Positions 10,759 to 18,233 are shown, numbered from the stretch's first letter. The stretch is 27,105 bases of DNA from JAICLV01 sp036380925 (GCA_036380925.1 DASVDW010000153.1:1-27105), one strand, 5' to 3'. Made by a program: numbers and translations. The notes: generated by a model from the letters alone, not told the origin.

Positions 10759-11337
10759 ATGACGATTAAAAGAGGACGTCGCGGCGGCAACGCGCAAGCC
10801 GTCAAAATCGTGGTGACCGGCCCTTTTGCGGCTGGCAAGACAACGCTGATTCGCACGATCAGTGAGATCACCGTCTTGTCGACCGAGAAAGACATCTCCG
10901 ACGAGACGAAGTCACGCAAGTCCGAAACGACGGTCGCGATGGACTTCGGTCGTATCACGATCGACCACGACCTGATCTTGTACCTGTTCGGAACGCCGGG
11001 CCAGGACCGTTTCGACTTCATGTGGGAGATCCTCGGCGAGGGCATGCTCGGCTACGTGTTGCTGCTCGACGCCCACCGGCAGGACTCGCTCGATGAGGCA
11101 ATCGGGATCTTGGCCGCATTCCGCAAGATGGCTCGAGTGCCGTTCGTCGTCGGACTCAACCGCGCCGACCATGTCGACCCGGACGTCGAGGAACACGTGC
11201 GCTCAGCGCTCGAACTCGACCCGTCGGTGCCGGTGGTCGCGTGCGACGCGACCGATCGCGCGTCGGTGAAGAACGTCCTGCTCGCGTTGCTGTACGCCGT
11301 GGTCGACTCGCTCGACGTGGCAGCGGCCCAGGCCTGA
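10759..11337 (+). CDS. MglA-like small Ras-type GTPase
   Basis: This 192-residue small GTPase has the P-loop GPFAAGKTT (21-29), a switch region with threonines around 48-59, the G3-like motif FGTPGQDRF (77-85) and a G4-like motif NRAD (134-137) in place of N/TKxD. In this bacterial subfamily (MglA and the Streptomyces CvnD proteins) the G3 motif has the form TPGQ rather than DxxG. In Myxococcus and Thermus MglA works with the Roadblock protein MglB to set cell polarity and place type IV pili. Here a Roadblock protein is encoded just upstream and T4P genes just downstream, so a comparable role is a reasonable inference. The N-terminus is basic and there is no membrane segment. Its unit partners are the two preceding genes, with 3 bases to the DUF4388 gene. 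Confidence 0.85.
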   Translation: MTIKRGRRGGNAQAVKIVVTGPFAAGKTTLIRTISEITVLSTEKDISDETKSRKSETTVAMDFGRITIDHDLILYLFGTPGQDRFDFMWEILGEGMLGYVLLLDAHRQDSLDEAIGILAAFRKMARVPFVVGLNRADHVDPDVEEHVRSALELDPSVPVVACDATDRASVKNVLLALLYAVVDSLDVAAAQA

Positions 11338-11350
11338 CCGGTTCCCTCAA

Positions 11351-11376
11351 GTCAAGCTTTCACGCCGTCCGCCGAT
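11351..11376 (+). promoter_or_regulatory. Sigma-28-type promoter before the ligase-pilB unit
   Basis: GTCAAG (11351-11356), 14 bases, then GCCGAT (11371-11376). Expected transcription start is about 11383-11386, that is, at or just before the GTG at 11386, so the mRNA may be leaderless or nearly so. An upstream CTCAAG at 11346-11351 is too far (20 bases) to pair with this -10. No terminator is visible between the GTPase gene and this promoter, so read-through is also likely. Confidence 0.6.
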
Positions 11377-11385
11377 GGAGTGCTC

Positions 11386-12867
11386 GTGACCCTTCTCGCC
11401 CACCGCCCGACGGGATCGTCGGCGCCAGGGGAAGCGGCGCCGCTGCTCGCCGCCGCGAGGAATCCGGAACTGGTCGCTGGCGCGCTGCTGTGTGTGGCCG
11501 TCGTTTGGACCACGGTGTTCTTTCCTGTCGGCAGTGGCGGCCGCGAGCCGTTCGCGTTGACGAAAGACGTTGTGCCCGTCGTCCTCGCGTTGGTGGCGCT
11601 TCGCCCATGGCGGGTCGTGCGGCCGTGGATTGTCGCGTCCGCCGCGCTCATCGCGGGCGCGGCGCTCGTTGTTTGCGCCGTGACACCTCCGGGCTGGTTC
11701 GGGGCCAACCGCGCGGCGTCGTATGGCGTCGCGGCGGCGACCTTCGTCGCGGTGGCGGCGTACGCGCGTCGGTCGCGCCGCGCGTACCTTGTCGCCACGT
11801 TGGTCGTCGTCGCCGGCGGAGTGCAATTCTTCCGCGCGCTCGTGCCGTGGTGGGGCAGCCGCGACTCGGCCACCGCGATGATCGGAACCTTCTACTGGCA
11901 CAACCAGTTCGGCGCGTTCCTCCTCGCGCCGGCCATCTTGGGCCTCACACTGGCGCTCGCCGGCCGCCCGCCGTTCAGGTTCGCCGGATGGATCGTCACC
12001 CCGTTCGCGGTCGCCGGAGTCGTCTTCTCATCGAGTCGCGGCAGCGCGCTCGCGCTCATCGCCGGGTGGCTTTTGATCGGTGTCGCCGTTGTGCGGTCGA
12101 AGCGCGTGTCGTCCGGCGGTCGGGCCCGTGGGCCGTTGATTCGGCGCTGGCTGGCGATGTCGCTGCTCGCCGGTGCGGTGACGTTCGGGCTCGCCGGCCC
12201 GCCGTTGTTCTCCACCTGGCACGCGCCGTGGGTGGGGGCGCAGGCGCGGGCGGCGACCGGTCAGACCCTGGAGCAAAACGGCGGCGTGCGAATCTACCTG
12301 TGGCGCGAGGCGCTCATCGTGTTTGAGCACCATCCGGTGGCGGGCGCCGGCTTCGGCGCCATGTCGGACGAAGCCGTGAAACTCACGCCGTCCACTTGGC
12401 CGCGCTCGCCGCTCGCGCACAACGACTATCTGCAGCCGTTTGCCGAAGGCGGCCTGCTGCTCGGATTGCCGATGCTCTTCGGTTGCGGCGCCATCGCGGT
12501 GTTCCTCGGCCGTCGGCTGTGGGCATTGCTGCGCCGAGGATTCACCGACCCCCTGCGGGTCGGTGTCGTCGTCGCAGCCCTCGTGACGATGGCGCACGCC
12601 GGTATCGACTTCGACTGGTCATATCCCGCGCTGTTCGCGACGAGCGCCGCGGTCGCCGGATTGGCTTGCGGCAGCGCGACGGCGGTCTCGCGACACCGTC
12701 AGCGGTCGCGCAGCGTTGCCAGCCGTGCCGTCGCCGCCGGAGCGGTCGTCGCATTGATTTCCACCGTGCTCGTCGGGGCGGTGGCGGGCCGACACGGCGG
12801 GCTCTCGTTGGTCTATCGCAGCCATGCCGCGCCGGACCAGGCGCACAGTCAAGCGGTGAGCCCGTGA
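11386..12867 (+). CDS. O-antigen ligase/polymerase-like (Wzy_C) multi-pass membrane protein
   Basis: This protein of about 493 residues has about ten to twelve predicted membrane helices and belongs to the O-antigen ligase/Wzy_C superfamily. Supporting segments are WHNQFGAFLLAPAILGL, SSSRGSALALIAGW and WREALIVFEHHPVAGAGFG, followed by the LAHNDYLQPFAEGGLLLGLP block typical of the family. Members transfer or polymerise lipid-linked glycans on the outer membrane face; some (PglL/PilO type) glycosylate pilins. Because the gene overlaps pilB (GTGA, 12864-12867), pilin or cell-surface glycosylation tied to pili is plausible but unproven. Start: GTG 11386 has GGAG 5 bases upstream; GTG 11380 in the same frame would add two residues. 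The predicted transcription start falls almost at the start codon. Confidence 0.8.
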   Translation: MTLLAHRPTGSSAPGEAAPLLAAARNPELVAGALLCVAVVWTTVFFPVGSGGREPFALTKDVVPVVLALVALRPWRVVRPWIVASAALIAGAALVVCAVTPPGWFGANRAASYGVAAATFVAVAAYARRSRRAYLVATLVVVAGGVQFFRALVPWWGSRDSATAMIGTFYWHNQFGAFLLAPAILGLTLALAGRPPFRFAGWIVTPFAVAGVVFSSSRGSALALIAGWLLIGVAVVRSKRVSSGGRARGPLIRRWLAMSLLAGAVTFGLAGPPLFSTWHAPWVGAQARAATGQTLEQNGGVRIYLWREALIVFEHHPVAGAGFGAMSDEAVKLTPSTWPRSPLAHNDYLQPFAEGGLLLGLPMLFGCGAIAVFLGRRLWALLRRGFTDPLRVGVVVAALVTMAHAGIDFDWSYPALFATSAAVAGLACGSATAVSRHRQRSRSVASRAVAAGAVVALISTVLVGAVAGRHGGLSLVYRSHAAPDQAHSQAVSP

Positions 12868-14531
12868 AGCAACTCGGTGACATCTTGTTGGAGGGTGGCC
12901 TCGTCACCCACGACCAACTAACCGCCGCATACGAAGAGCACCAGCGCAATGGCCGCAGTCTGGGCCGGGTGCTGGTCGATCACGGCGTGCTGTCCGAGGG
13001 GCAACTCGTCGCCGCGCTCGCCACCCAGATCGGCCTGCGGTTCGTCGATCTCGCGGAGTTCTCGGTCGATGGATCGGCGGTGTCACGGGTGCCGCCGGCC
13101 GTCTGCCGTCGCTACACCGCGCTGCCGGTGGGGTACGAGGACGGCAAGCTGCTGGTCGCCATGGCCGACCCGGCGAATGTCTTCGCCATCGACGACATCC
13201 GCTCGATCACGGGCATGGACGTCAAGCCGGCCGTCGCGACACGCGCCGACGTCCTCGCCGCGATCGACCGGTATCACCGCAACGACGGCGAACTCGACGA
13301 CCTCTCGATGACGTTGACCGCCGAGGACGACTCCATCGACGACCTTTCGAACGTCGCCGACGTCGTTGAGGACGCGCCGATCGTCAAGTTCGTGAACCTC
13401 CTGATCTCTCAGGCGATCCAAGACCGCGCGTCGGACATCCACATCGAGCCGACGGAACGCGACCTGCGGGTTCGGTTTCGCATCGACGGCGTTCTCCATG
13501 AGGTGATGCGCTCGCCGCGCAACATTCAGTCCGGCGTCATCAGCCGGTTGAAGATCATGTCGGACATCAACATCGCCGAGCGGCGCATCCCGCAGGACGG
13601 CCGGTTGTCGGTCAACAGCAACGGCAAGAAGGTCGACCTACGTGTGGCGACGCTTCCCACGGTGTGGGGCGAGAAGGTCGTCATGCGTATCCTCGACAAC
13701 TCGACGGCCATGCTCAACCTGGCAGATCTTGGGTTCTCTGAGTCGAACTACGAGCGGTACGCCAAGAGCTTCAACAAGCCGTACGGCATGTTGCTCGTCA
13801 CCGGGCCCACCGGCTCCGGCAAGTCCACCACGCTTTACGCGACGCTGAACATCGTGTCGACCCCCGACAAGAACGTCATCACAGTCGAAGACCCTGTCGA
13901 GTATCGCCTCGCGGGCATTAACCAGGTGCAGACGAATGTGAAAGCGGGGCTGACCTTCGCGTCGGCGCTTCGGTCGATCCTGCGTTCGGACCCCGACATC
14001 GTCCTCATCGGCGAGATCCGCGACCATGAGACGGCGCAGATCGCCATCGAGGCCGCGCTCACCGGCCACCTGGTGTTGTCGACGTTGCACACCAATGACG
14101 CGCCGAGCGCCGTGAGCCGGTTGGTGGAGATGGGCATCGAGCCTTTCCTCGTCGGGTCGGCGCTCGACTGCGTGCTGGCCCAGCGGCTGGCCCGTCGACT
14201 GTGCTCCAAGTGCAAAGAGCCCTACACCCCGACGGCGGAGGCGCTGACGCAGGCTCGCTTTCCATGGGTTCCCGGGGAGCCGTTGCCCACGCTGTACCGG
14301 CCGATCGGTTGCTCCGCGTGTTCCAAGACGGGTTACAAGGGCAGGCTCGCGCTGCACGAGGTGATGTCGGTCACCGAGCAGATCGAGCGGCTCGCCGTCG
14401 AGCACGCGTCAGCGGAAACCATCGCGCGGGCGGCCCGCGAAGAGGGAATGTCGATGCTCCGCGAAGACGGCTTGGCCAAGGTCGCCGCCGGTGTCACGTC
14501 GCTTGAGGAGATTTTCCGCGTCGTGGTTTGA
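12864..14531 (+). CDS. pilB: Type IV pilus assembly ATPase PilB with N-terminal MshEN domain
   Basis: PilB, 555 residues, is the cytoplasmic hexameric ATPase that drives pilus extension. The N-terminal region (1-60) fits the MshEN tandem motif, which binds c-di-GMP in MshE and in several PilB proteins: QLGDIL, then LTAAYEEHQ, then SLGRVLVDHG and LVAALATQ. The first repeat has Q3 where an Arg is usual. The GSPII_E domain has Walker A GPTGSGKS (314-321), Asp-box ITVEDPVEY, Walker B DIVLIGEIRD and the His box LVLSTLHTND. A four-cysteine zinc site is seen at C447, C450, C483 and C486, as in PilB but not PilT. GTG 12864 overlaps the ligase stop and starts the MshEN motif immediately; longer upstream readings are artefacts. 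Confidence 0.95.
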   Translation: MKQLGDILLEGGLVTHDQLTAAYEEHQRNGRSLGRVLVDHGVLSEGQLVAALATQIGLRFVDLAEFSVDGSAVSRVPPAVCRRYTALPVGYEDGKLLVAMADPANVFAIDDIRSITGMDVKPAVATRADVLAAIDRYHRNDGELDDLSMTLTAEDDSIDDLSNVADVVEDAPIVKFVNLLISQAIQDRASDIHIEPTERDLRVRFRIDGVLHEVMRSPRNIQSGVISRLKIMSDINIAERRIPQDGRLSVNSNGKKVDLRVATLPTVWGEKVVMRILDNSTAMLNLADLGFSESNYERYAKSFNKPYGMLLVTGPTGSGKSTTLYATLNIVSTPDKNVITVEDPVEYRLAGINQVQTNVKAGLTFASALRSILRSDPDIVLIGEIRDHETAQIAIEAALTGHLVLSTLHTNDAPSAVSRLVEMGIEPFLVGSALDCVLAQRLARRLCSKCKEPYTPTAEALTQARFPWVPGEPLPTLYRPIGCSACSKTGYKGRLALHEVMSVTEQIERLAVEHASAETIARAAREEGMSMLREDGLAKVAAGVTSLEEIFRVVV

Positions 14532-14570
14532 GTGGTCGTTTGACGCCGTGCGGTGTCAGCGTCCGGATGG

Positions 14571-14597
14571 CTCAAGCGGCACGCGCGTTTGGCCGAT
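14571..14597 (+). promoter_or_regulatory. Sigma-28-type promoter for pilT-pilC
   Basis: CTCAAG (14571-14576), 15 bases, then GCCGAT (14592-14597), in the 112-base gap between pilB and pilT. Expected start is about 14604, leaving about 40 bases of leader. That leader has a 5-bp hairpin (14613-14617 with 14623-14627) and the ribosome site GGAAGGAG at 14631-14638. Confidence 0.75.
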
Positions 14598-14643
14598 GCC
14601 TCGGGGAGACCTCGTGCGTTCAGCACGTGCGGAAGGAGCAGGA

Positions 14644-16158
14644 GTGGACAGCTACGGATTCTTTCCGGATCCGGAGGGACCCCCGGCGGGGAATTCCGGG
14701 TCCCACGCGTCTGGGCCGCTCGACGGGGACGCCTTCGGCTCGATGACCGACGACGCCGACCCGTTCGCGGGATACCCTGCGCCGGCGGCCGAGTATGCTC
14801 AGCCGCCCTCGGCTTATCCGGCCGCCGCGCAGTTCACCGAAACAGCGCCGACTGCGCCGGCAGGGGCGCTACCCCCGCTCGCGCCTCCCAGCTATCCCGA
14901 TCCCGGGCTGGCGGCGGCGCTGGGCGTTGACTCCTTCGCGCCGGTCGCGCCCGTGACGTCCGCTCCGCCGGCCGCACTGGAGTCGGGCTTGCCGCACGCG
15001 CAGCAGTCGCCAATTCCCTCGGCCATGCCGGTGTCCGACGGGGAATCCGGGCCGCATGGCAGGCTCGCCATGGAGAAGACCGACCAACTTGGCTCGGTCG
15101 CGCTGACCGACATGCTGGTCGCGGTGCTGGAGCGCGGGGGATCCGACCTGCACATCACGGCCGGCGCGCGGCCGACGCTTCGCGTCAACGGCAGCCTCGT
15201 GCCGCTCGACGAAGGGCCGGAGATGACGCCGCCGGTCATCCAGCAGATGATGTACCAAATCTTGACGCAACGGCAGCGTGAGCGGTTTGAGGAGGAGCTC
15301 GAGCTCGACTTCGCCTACGCGCTTCCGGGGCGGGCACGGTTCCGTGTCAACCTTTACCGCCAGCGGGAGGCACTTGGCGCCGCGTTCCGGTTGATCCCGT
15401 ACGAGATCAAGTCACTCGAAAGCCTCGGCATCCCACCGGCGGTGGCCAACTTCGCGATGATGCCGAGGGGCTTCGTGCTCGTGACCGGGCCGACCGGTTC
15501 TGGTAAGTCGACGACGCTCGCGGCTCTGGTCGACCTCGCGAACCGAAACCGGCACGACCACATCATCACGGTGGAAGACCCGATCGAGTTCTTGCACCGA
15601 CACAAGTCCTGTCTCGTCAACCAGCGTGAGGTGGGAGACGACACGCACTCCTTCTCGAACGCGTTGAAGCACGTTCTGCGCCAGGACCCGGACATCATCC
15701 TGGTCGGTGAGATGCGCGACCTGGAGACCATCTCCGTTGCGCTGACCGCCGCCGAAACCGGCCACCTGGTGTTCGCCACCTTGCACACCCAAGACGCGGC
15801 CCAGACGATCGACCGTGTCATTGACGTGTTCCCCCCGCACCAGCAACAGCAGGTGCGAGTGCAACTCGCCGGGTCGTTGCAGGGAATTGTCGCGCAGACG
15901 CTGTGCAAAACCTCCGACGGCCGTGGGCGCGTCGCCGCGACAGAGGTCCTCGTGGCCACGCCGGCCATCAGGAACCTCATCCGCGAGGGCAAGACGCACC
16001 AGATCTACTCAGCCCTGCAAAGCGGGGCGCGGCACGGAATGCACACGATGGATCAGCACCTTGTCGAACTGATACACGCCGGGCGCATCACCTATGAGGT
16101 CGGCCTCGAGAAATGCCATCACATCGAAGATTTCAACCGGCTCGCGGGCCGAGGATGA
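14644..16158 (+). CDS. pilT: Type IV pilus retraction ATPase PilT with long N-terminal extension
   Basis: PilT, 504 residues, powers pilus retraction. The PilT core begins near residue 143 (MEKTDQLGSVALTDML) and has DLHITAGARPTLRVNG, Walker A GPTGSGKS (282-289), ITVEDPIEFLH, Walker B DIILVGEMRDLETI, LVFATLHTQDAAQTIDR and the C-terminal PilT signature with AIRNLIREGKTHQIYS. The zinc cysteines of PilB are absent. Residues 1-142 are an extra low-complexity segment rich in Pro, Ala, Ser, Gly and Tyr, not usual in PilT. The GTG at 14644 has GGAAGGAG 5 bases upstream, so the extension is probably translated; an internal ATG at 15070 would give a standard-length PilT but lacks a good ribosome site. 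It has its own promoter and is followed 13 bases later by pilC. Confidence 0.92.
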   Translation: MDSYGFFPDPEGPPAGNSGSHASGPLDGDAFGSMTDDADPFAGYPAPAAEYAQPPSAYPAAAQFTETAPTAPAGALPPLAPPSYPDPGLAAALGVDSFAPVAPVTSAPPAALESGLPHAQQSPIPSAMPVSDGESGPHGRLAMEKTDQLGSVALTDMLVAVLERGGSDLHITAGARPTLRVNGSLVPLDEGPEMTPPVIQQMMYQILTQRQRERFEEELELDFAYALPGRARFRVNLYRQREALGAAFRLIPYEIKSLESLGIPPAVANFAMMPRGFVLVTGPTGSGKSTTLAALVDLANRNRHDHIITVEDPIEFLHRHKSCLVNQREVGDDTHSFSNALKHVLRQDPDIILVGEMRDLETISVALTAAETGHLVFATLHTQDAAQTIDRVIDVFPPHQQQQVRVQLAGSLQGIVAQTLCKTSDGRGRVAATEVLVATPAIRNLIREGKTHQIYSALQSGARHGMHTMDQHLVELIHAGRITYEVGLEKCHHIEDFNRLAGRG

Positions 16159-16171
16159 CGAGGACTGACGC

Positions 16172-17392
16172 ATGACCACAACGTTTCAGTACTCGGTGCG
16201 GGACCGTGCCGGAAAGGTGATAACCGGCAGCATCGACGCCGACAGCCAAGCTGCGGTGGCGGCGCGGCTGAAGTCGATGGGGTACGCGCCCCTGAGCATT
16301 GACGCCGCGCACGCCGGCCTGAAGAAGGAAATCACCATCCCCGGCTTCGGCAAGCGCGTCAAGCTCAAGGACCTCGCCGTCATGGCCCGCCAGTTCGCGA
16401 CCATGATCAACTCTGGCCTCTCGTTGCTTCGGGCGCTGTCGATCCTCAGCGAGCAAACGGAGAACAAGGAGCTCGCCCGGGTTCTCGTCGAAGTCCGCAA
16501 CGACGTGCAGACCGGCCAGTCGCTCTCAAGCGCCTTCGCGAAGCATCCGGCGGTGTTCCCGGCACTCGTGATCAACATGACGAAGGCCGGTGAGGTCGGC
16601 GGGTTCCTCGACCAGGTGATGCTGCAAATCGCCGACAACTATGAGGCCGAGGTCAAACTCCGAGGCAAGGTCAAGTCGGCGATGACTTACCCGGTCGTGG
16701 TGCTCTGCATCGCGCTGCTCGCGGTGGTCGGCATGCTCATCTTCGTCGTGCCGACGTTCGCCAACATGTTCAAGACCCTCGGCGGAAAGCTGCCGCTGCC
16801 CACGCAGGTGCTGGTCGACCTGTCGCGACAGCTAAAACTGCTTGGCCCAGTCATCTTGGTTCTGGTAATCGTCGGCTTGGTGGTCTGGCGGCGGGTGAAG
16901 CGCACGCAACAGGTGCGAGAGTTCGTTGACCCGTTGAAGTTGCGGCTGCCCGTCTTTGGATCGCTCTTTCAAAAGATTGCGATCAGCCGATTTTCGCGCA
17001 ACCTCGGCACGATGATGCACTCTGGCGTGCCGATCCTGCAAAGCCTCGACATCGTGGCGGACACCACCGGCAACGTGGTGCTCGCCAAGGCGGTGCGCGA
17101 CGTGCAGGACAGTGTGCGCAGCGGCGAGGCGCTCACAGCGCCGCTTTCGAAGCATGCGATTTTCCCGCCGATGGTCGTGCAGATGATGGCCGTTGGTGAG
17201 GACACCGGCGCCCTGGACGCGATGCTCCATAAGATTTCGGAGTTCTACGACCAGGAGGTCGAGTCGACCACGGAGTCGTTGACTGCCCTCATTGAACCCC
17301 TGATGATCGCCGTGCTCGGCGGCGTGATCGGGTCGATGATCGTCGCCCTCTACATGCCGATCTTCAAGATTTTCAACCTCATCAGCGGTTAA
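16172..17392 (+). CDS. pilC: Type IV pilus inner-membrane platform protein PilC
   Basis: PilC, 406 residues, is the polytopic membrane platform protein that couples PilB and PilT to pilus assembly. After an N-terminal segment (FQYSVRDRAGKVITGSIDA) there are two T2SSF domains. The first starts about residue 67 (KDLAVMARQFATMINSGLSL) and has the GEVGGFLDQVM motif; the second contains RFSRNLGTMMHSGVPILQSLD and GEDTGALDAML. Membrane helices are visible at about 170-195, about 225-245 and near the C-terminus (MIAVLGGVIGSMIVALYMP). Length is normal. The start ATG lies 13 bases after the pilT stop with a modest GAGGA site. A strong 17-bp hairpin follows the gene. Confidence 0.95.
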   Translation: MTTTFQYSVRDRAGKVITGSIDADSQAAVAARLKSMGYAPLSIDAAHAGLKKEITIPGFGKRVKLKDLAVMARQFATMINSGLSLLRALSILSEQTENKELARVLVEVRNDVQTGQSLSSAFAKHPAVFPALVINMTKAGEVGGFLDQVMLQIADNYEAEVKLRGKVKSAMTYPVVVLCIALLAVVGMLIFVVPTFANMFKTLGGKLPLPTQVLVDLSRQLKLLGPVILVLVIVGLVVWRRVKRTQQVREFVDPLKLRLPVFGSLFQKIAISRFSRNLGTMMHSGVPILQSLDIVADTTGNVVLAKAVRDVQDSVRSGEALTAPLSKHAIFPPMVVQMMAVGEDTGALDAMLHKISEFYDQEVESTTESLTALIEPLMIAVLGGVIGSMIVALYMPIFKIFNLISG

Positions 17393-17411
17393 CAGCCGCA
17401 AGGTCGCGAAG

Positions 17412-17449
17412 CGCGCGAGAGGGCCGGCGTCCGCCGGCCCTCTCGCGCG
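17412..17449 (+). terminator. Strong hairpin terminator after pilC
   Basis: A perfect 17-bp stem: 17412-17428 pairs with 17433-17449 around a GTCC loop, starting 20 bases after the pilC stop. No T-run follows, as is common for actinobacterial terminators. It separates the pilB-pilT-pilC transcription from the pilin unit. Confidence 0.85.
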
Positions 17450-17510
17450 TCGGCCGTTCGGCGCAGCGCGCCGTGAACGCTCGCCTCGCGATTCTCACCT
17501 GTTCGGCCCA

Positions 17511-17537
17511 CTCAAGTCGTCGCCGCGCACAGCCGAT
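17511..17537 (+). promoter_or_regulatory. Sigma-28-type promoter for the pilin unit
   Basis: CTCAAG (17511-17516), 15 bases, then GCCGAT (17532-17537). Expected transcription start is about 17544, some 17 bases before the c-di-GMP riboswitch, giving a leader of about 160 bases before the pilin ATG. Same motif and spacing as the promoters at 8552 and 14571. Confidence 0.78.
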
Positions 17538-17560
17538 CACAGCACTGTCATCGAGCCACC

Positions 17561-17637
17561 GGTCAGTAAAGAGCACACCCGTCGCGAGGCGGGGTCGCAA
17601 AGCCAAGGGACTCCACAAAGAGTTGGCCCGGCTGCCT
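17561..17637 (+). ncRNA. Cyclic di-GMP-I (GEMM-I) riboswitch
   Basis: The segment matches the c-di-GMP-I aptamer block by block. GGTCAG (17561-17566) can pair with CTGCC (17632-17636) as P1. AGCACACC (17572-17579) stands where the family has GGCAAACC. A stem CCCGTC/GGCGGG (17578-17583 with 17588-17593) carries a GNRA tetraloop GCGA. It is followed at once by the hallmark GTCGCAAAGCC (17594-17604; family GACGCAAAGCC). The third stem GGGACTC (17607-17613) pairs with GAGT (17620-17623) and CCC (17627-17629) around a TGG bulge, and CCGGCTGCC corresponds to the conserved 3' CCGGGUUGCC. It would sense c-di-GMP and control the first pilin gene. Whether ligand turns expression on or off cannot be read; no clear terminator is seen in the platform. 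Confidence 0.85.
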
Positions 17638-17704
17638 GAGCGCTCCGAGAAGGAACCGCGCAGGGAATCTGGTGCGGCTCAACCACATCTTCGAAGGGAC
17701 ATCG

Positions 17705-18148
17705 ATGCTCGCTCGAATCCGCAAGGCCATGGAGAAGCGTGATGAAGGCTTCACGCTCATCGAGCTCCTGGTCGTCATCATCATCATCGGCATCTTGGCC
17801 GCGATCGCGATCCCGGTCTTCTTGAACCAGCGCAAGAAGGGCTACGACACCCAGGCCAAGAGCGACGCGCGCAACCTCGCGACGCTCGAAGAGACCTACA
17901 TGACCGACTACAACAAGTACGTCGGCGCGGCCGACATGGCGGCTGTGAAGGGCGCTCTGACCGACTACCGGCCGTCGGCGAACGTCTCGGCCGTGAAGAT
18001 CGACCTCGTCGACGCGACAGGCACGGCTACTGAGGCAACCGGCACCGTCGCGTACTGCATCCAGACGACGTCGGCGTCCGGCAACACGTTCGTGTACAAC
18101 AGCGCGCTGGGCGGTCTCCAGCCTGGCACAAGCGCCACCTGCCCGTAA
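17705..18148 (+). CDS. Type IV pilin, probable major subunit
   Basis: A 147-residue type IVa prepilin. The 15-residue leader MLARIRKAMEKRDEG is cleaved after Gly before F(+1)TLIELLVV, with the conserved E5. The hydrophobic N-terminal helix (IIIIGILAAIAIPVFLNQ) builds the fibre core and holds the protein in the membrane before assembly. The mature part is about 132 residues, with two cysteines near the end (YCIQTT and ATCP) that can form the D-loop disulfide. GAAGGGA precedes ATG 17705. It is the first gene after the sigma-28 promoter and the riboswitch, which suggests it is the main pilus subunit (inference). A strong hairpin follows it. It resembles the next gene closely and the two are probably duplicates. 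Confidence 0.92.
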   Translation: MLARIRKAMEKRDEGFTLIELLVVIIIIGILAAIAIPVFLNQRKKGYDTQAKSDARNLATLEETYMTDYNKYVGAADMAAVKGALTDYRPSANVSAVKIDLVDATGTATEATGTVAYCIQTTSASGNTFVYNSALGGLQPGTSATCP

Positions 18149-18166
18149 CATTTGGGGCATTGTGAG

Positions 18167-18195
18167 GGCCCGCGGCAGCGTCTTTGCCGCGGGCC
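18167..18195 (+). terminator. Hairpin between the two pilin genes
   Basis: An 11-bp perfect stem: GGCCCGCGGCA (18167-18177) pairs with 18185-18195 around a 7-base loop, 18 bases after the first pilin stop. No T-run. No promoter was found between it and the second pilin, so it may act as a partial terminator or as a 3' stabiliser that gives more of the first pilin than of the second. Confidence 0.7.
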
Positions 18196-18233
18196 TCTCG
18201 CACCCTTAGCGCAAGTTCGCAAATAGGAGAAAT

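Larger units (their letters stand above)
17393..17704 (+). other. Intergenic regulatory region between pilC and the first pilin
   Basis: These 312 bases hold no convincing gene. In order they contain a strong terminator hairpin (17412-17449), a sigma-28-type promoter (17511-17537), a c-di-GMP-I riboswitch (about 17561-17637) and an expression-platform segment (17638-17704). The last part includes a 6-bp stem (17656-17661 with 17672-17677) and the pilin ribosome site. An 89-codon open frame runs through the region, but it is ignored because it conflicts with the RNA structure and has no ribosome site. Confidence 0.85.

Noticed and set aside
17473..17742. 89-codon plus-strand frame before the first pilin
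   Set aside because: It crosses the promoter and the riboswitch and runs into the pilin gene in another frame, with no ribosome site.
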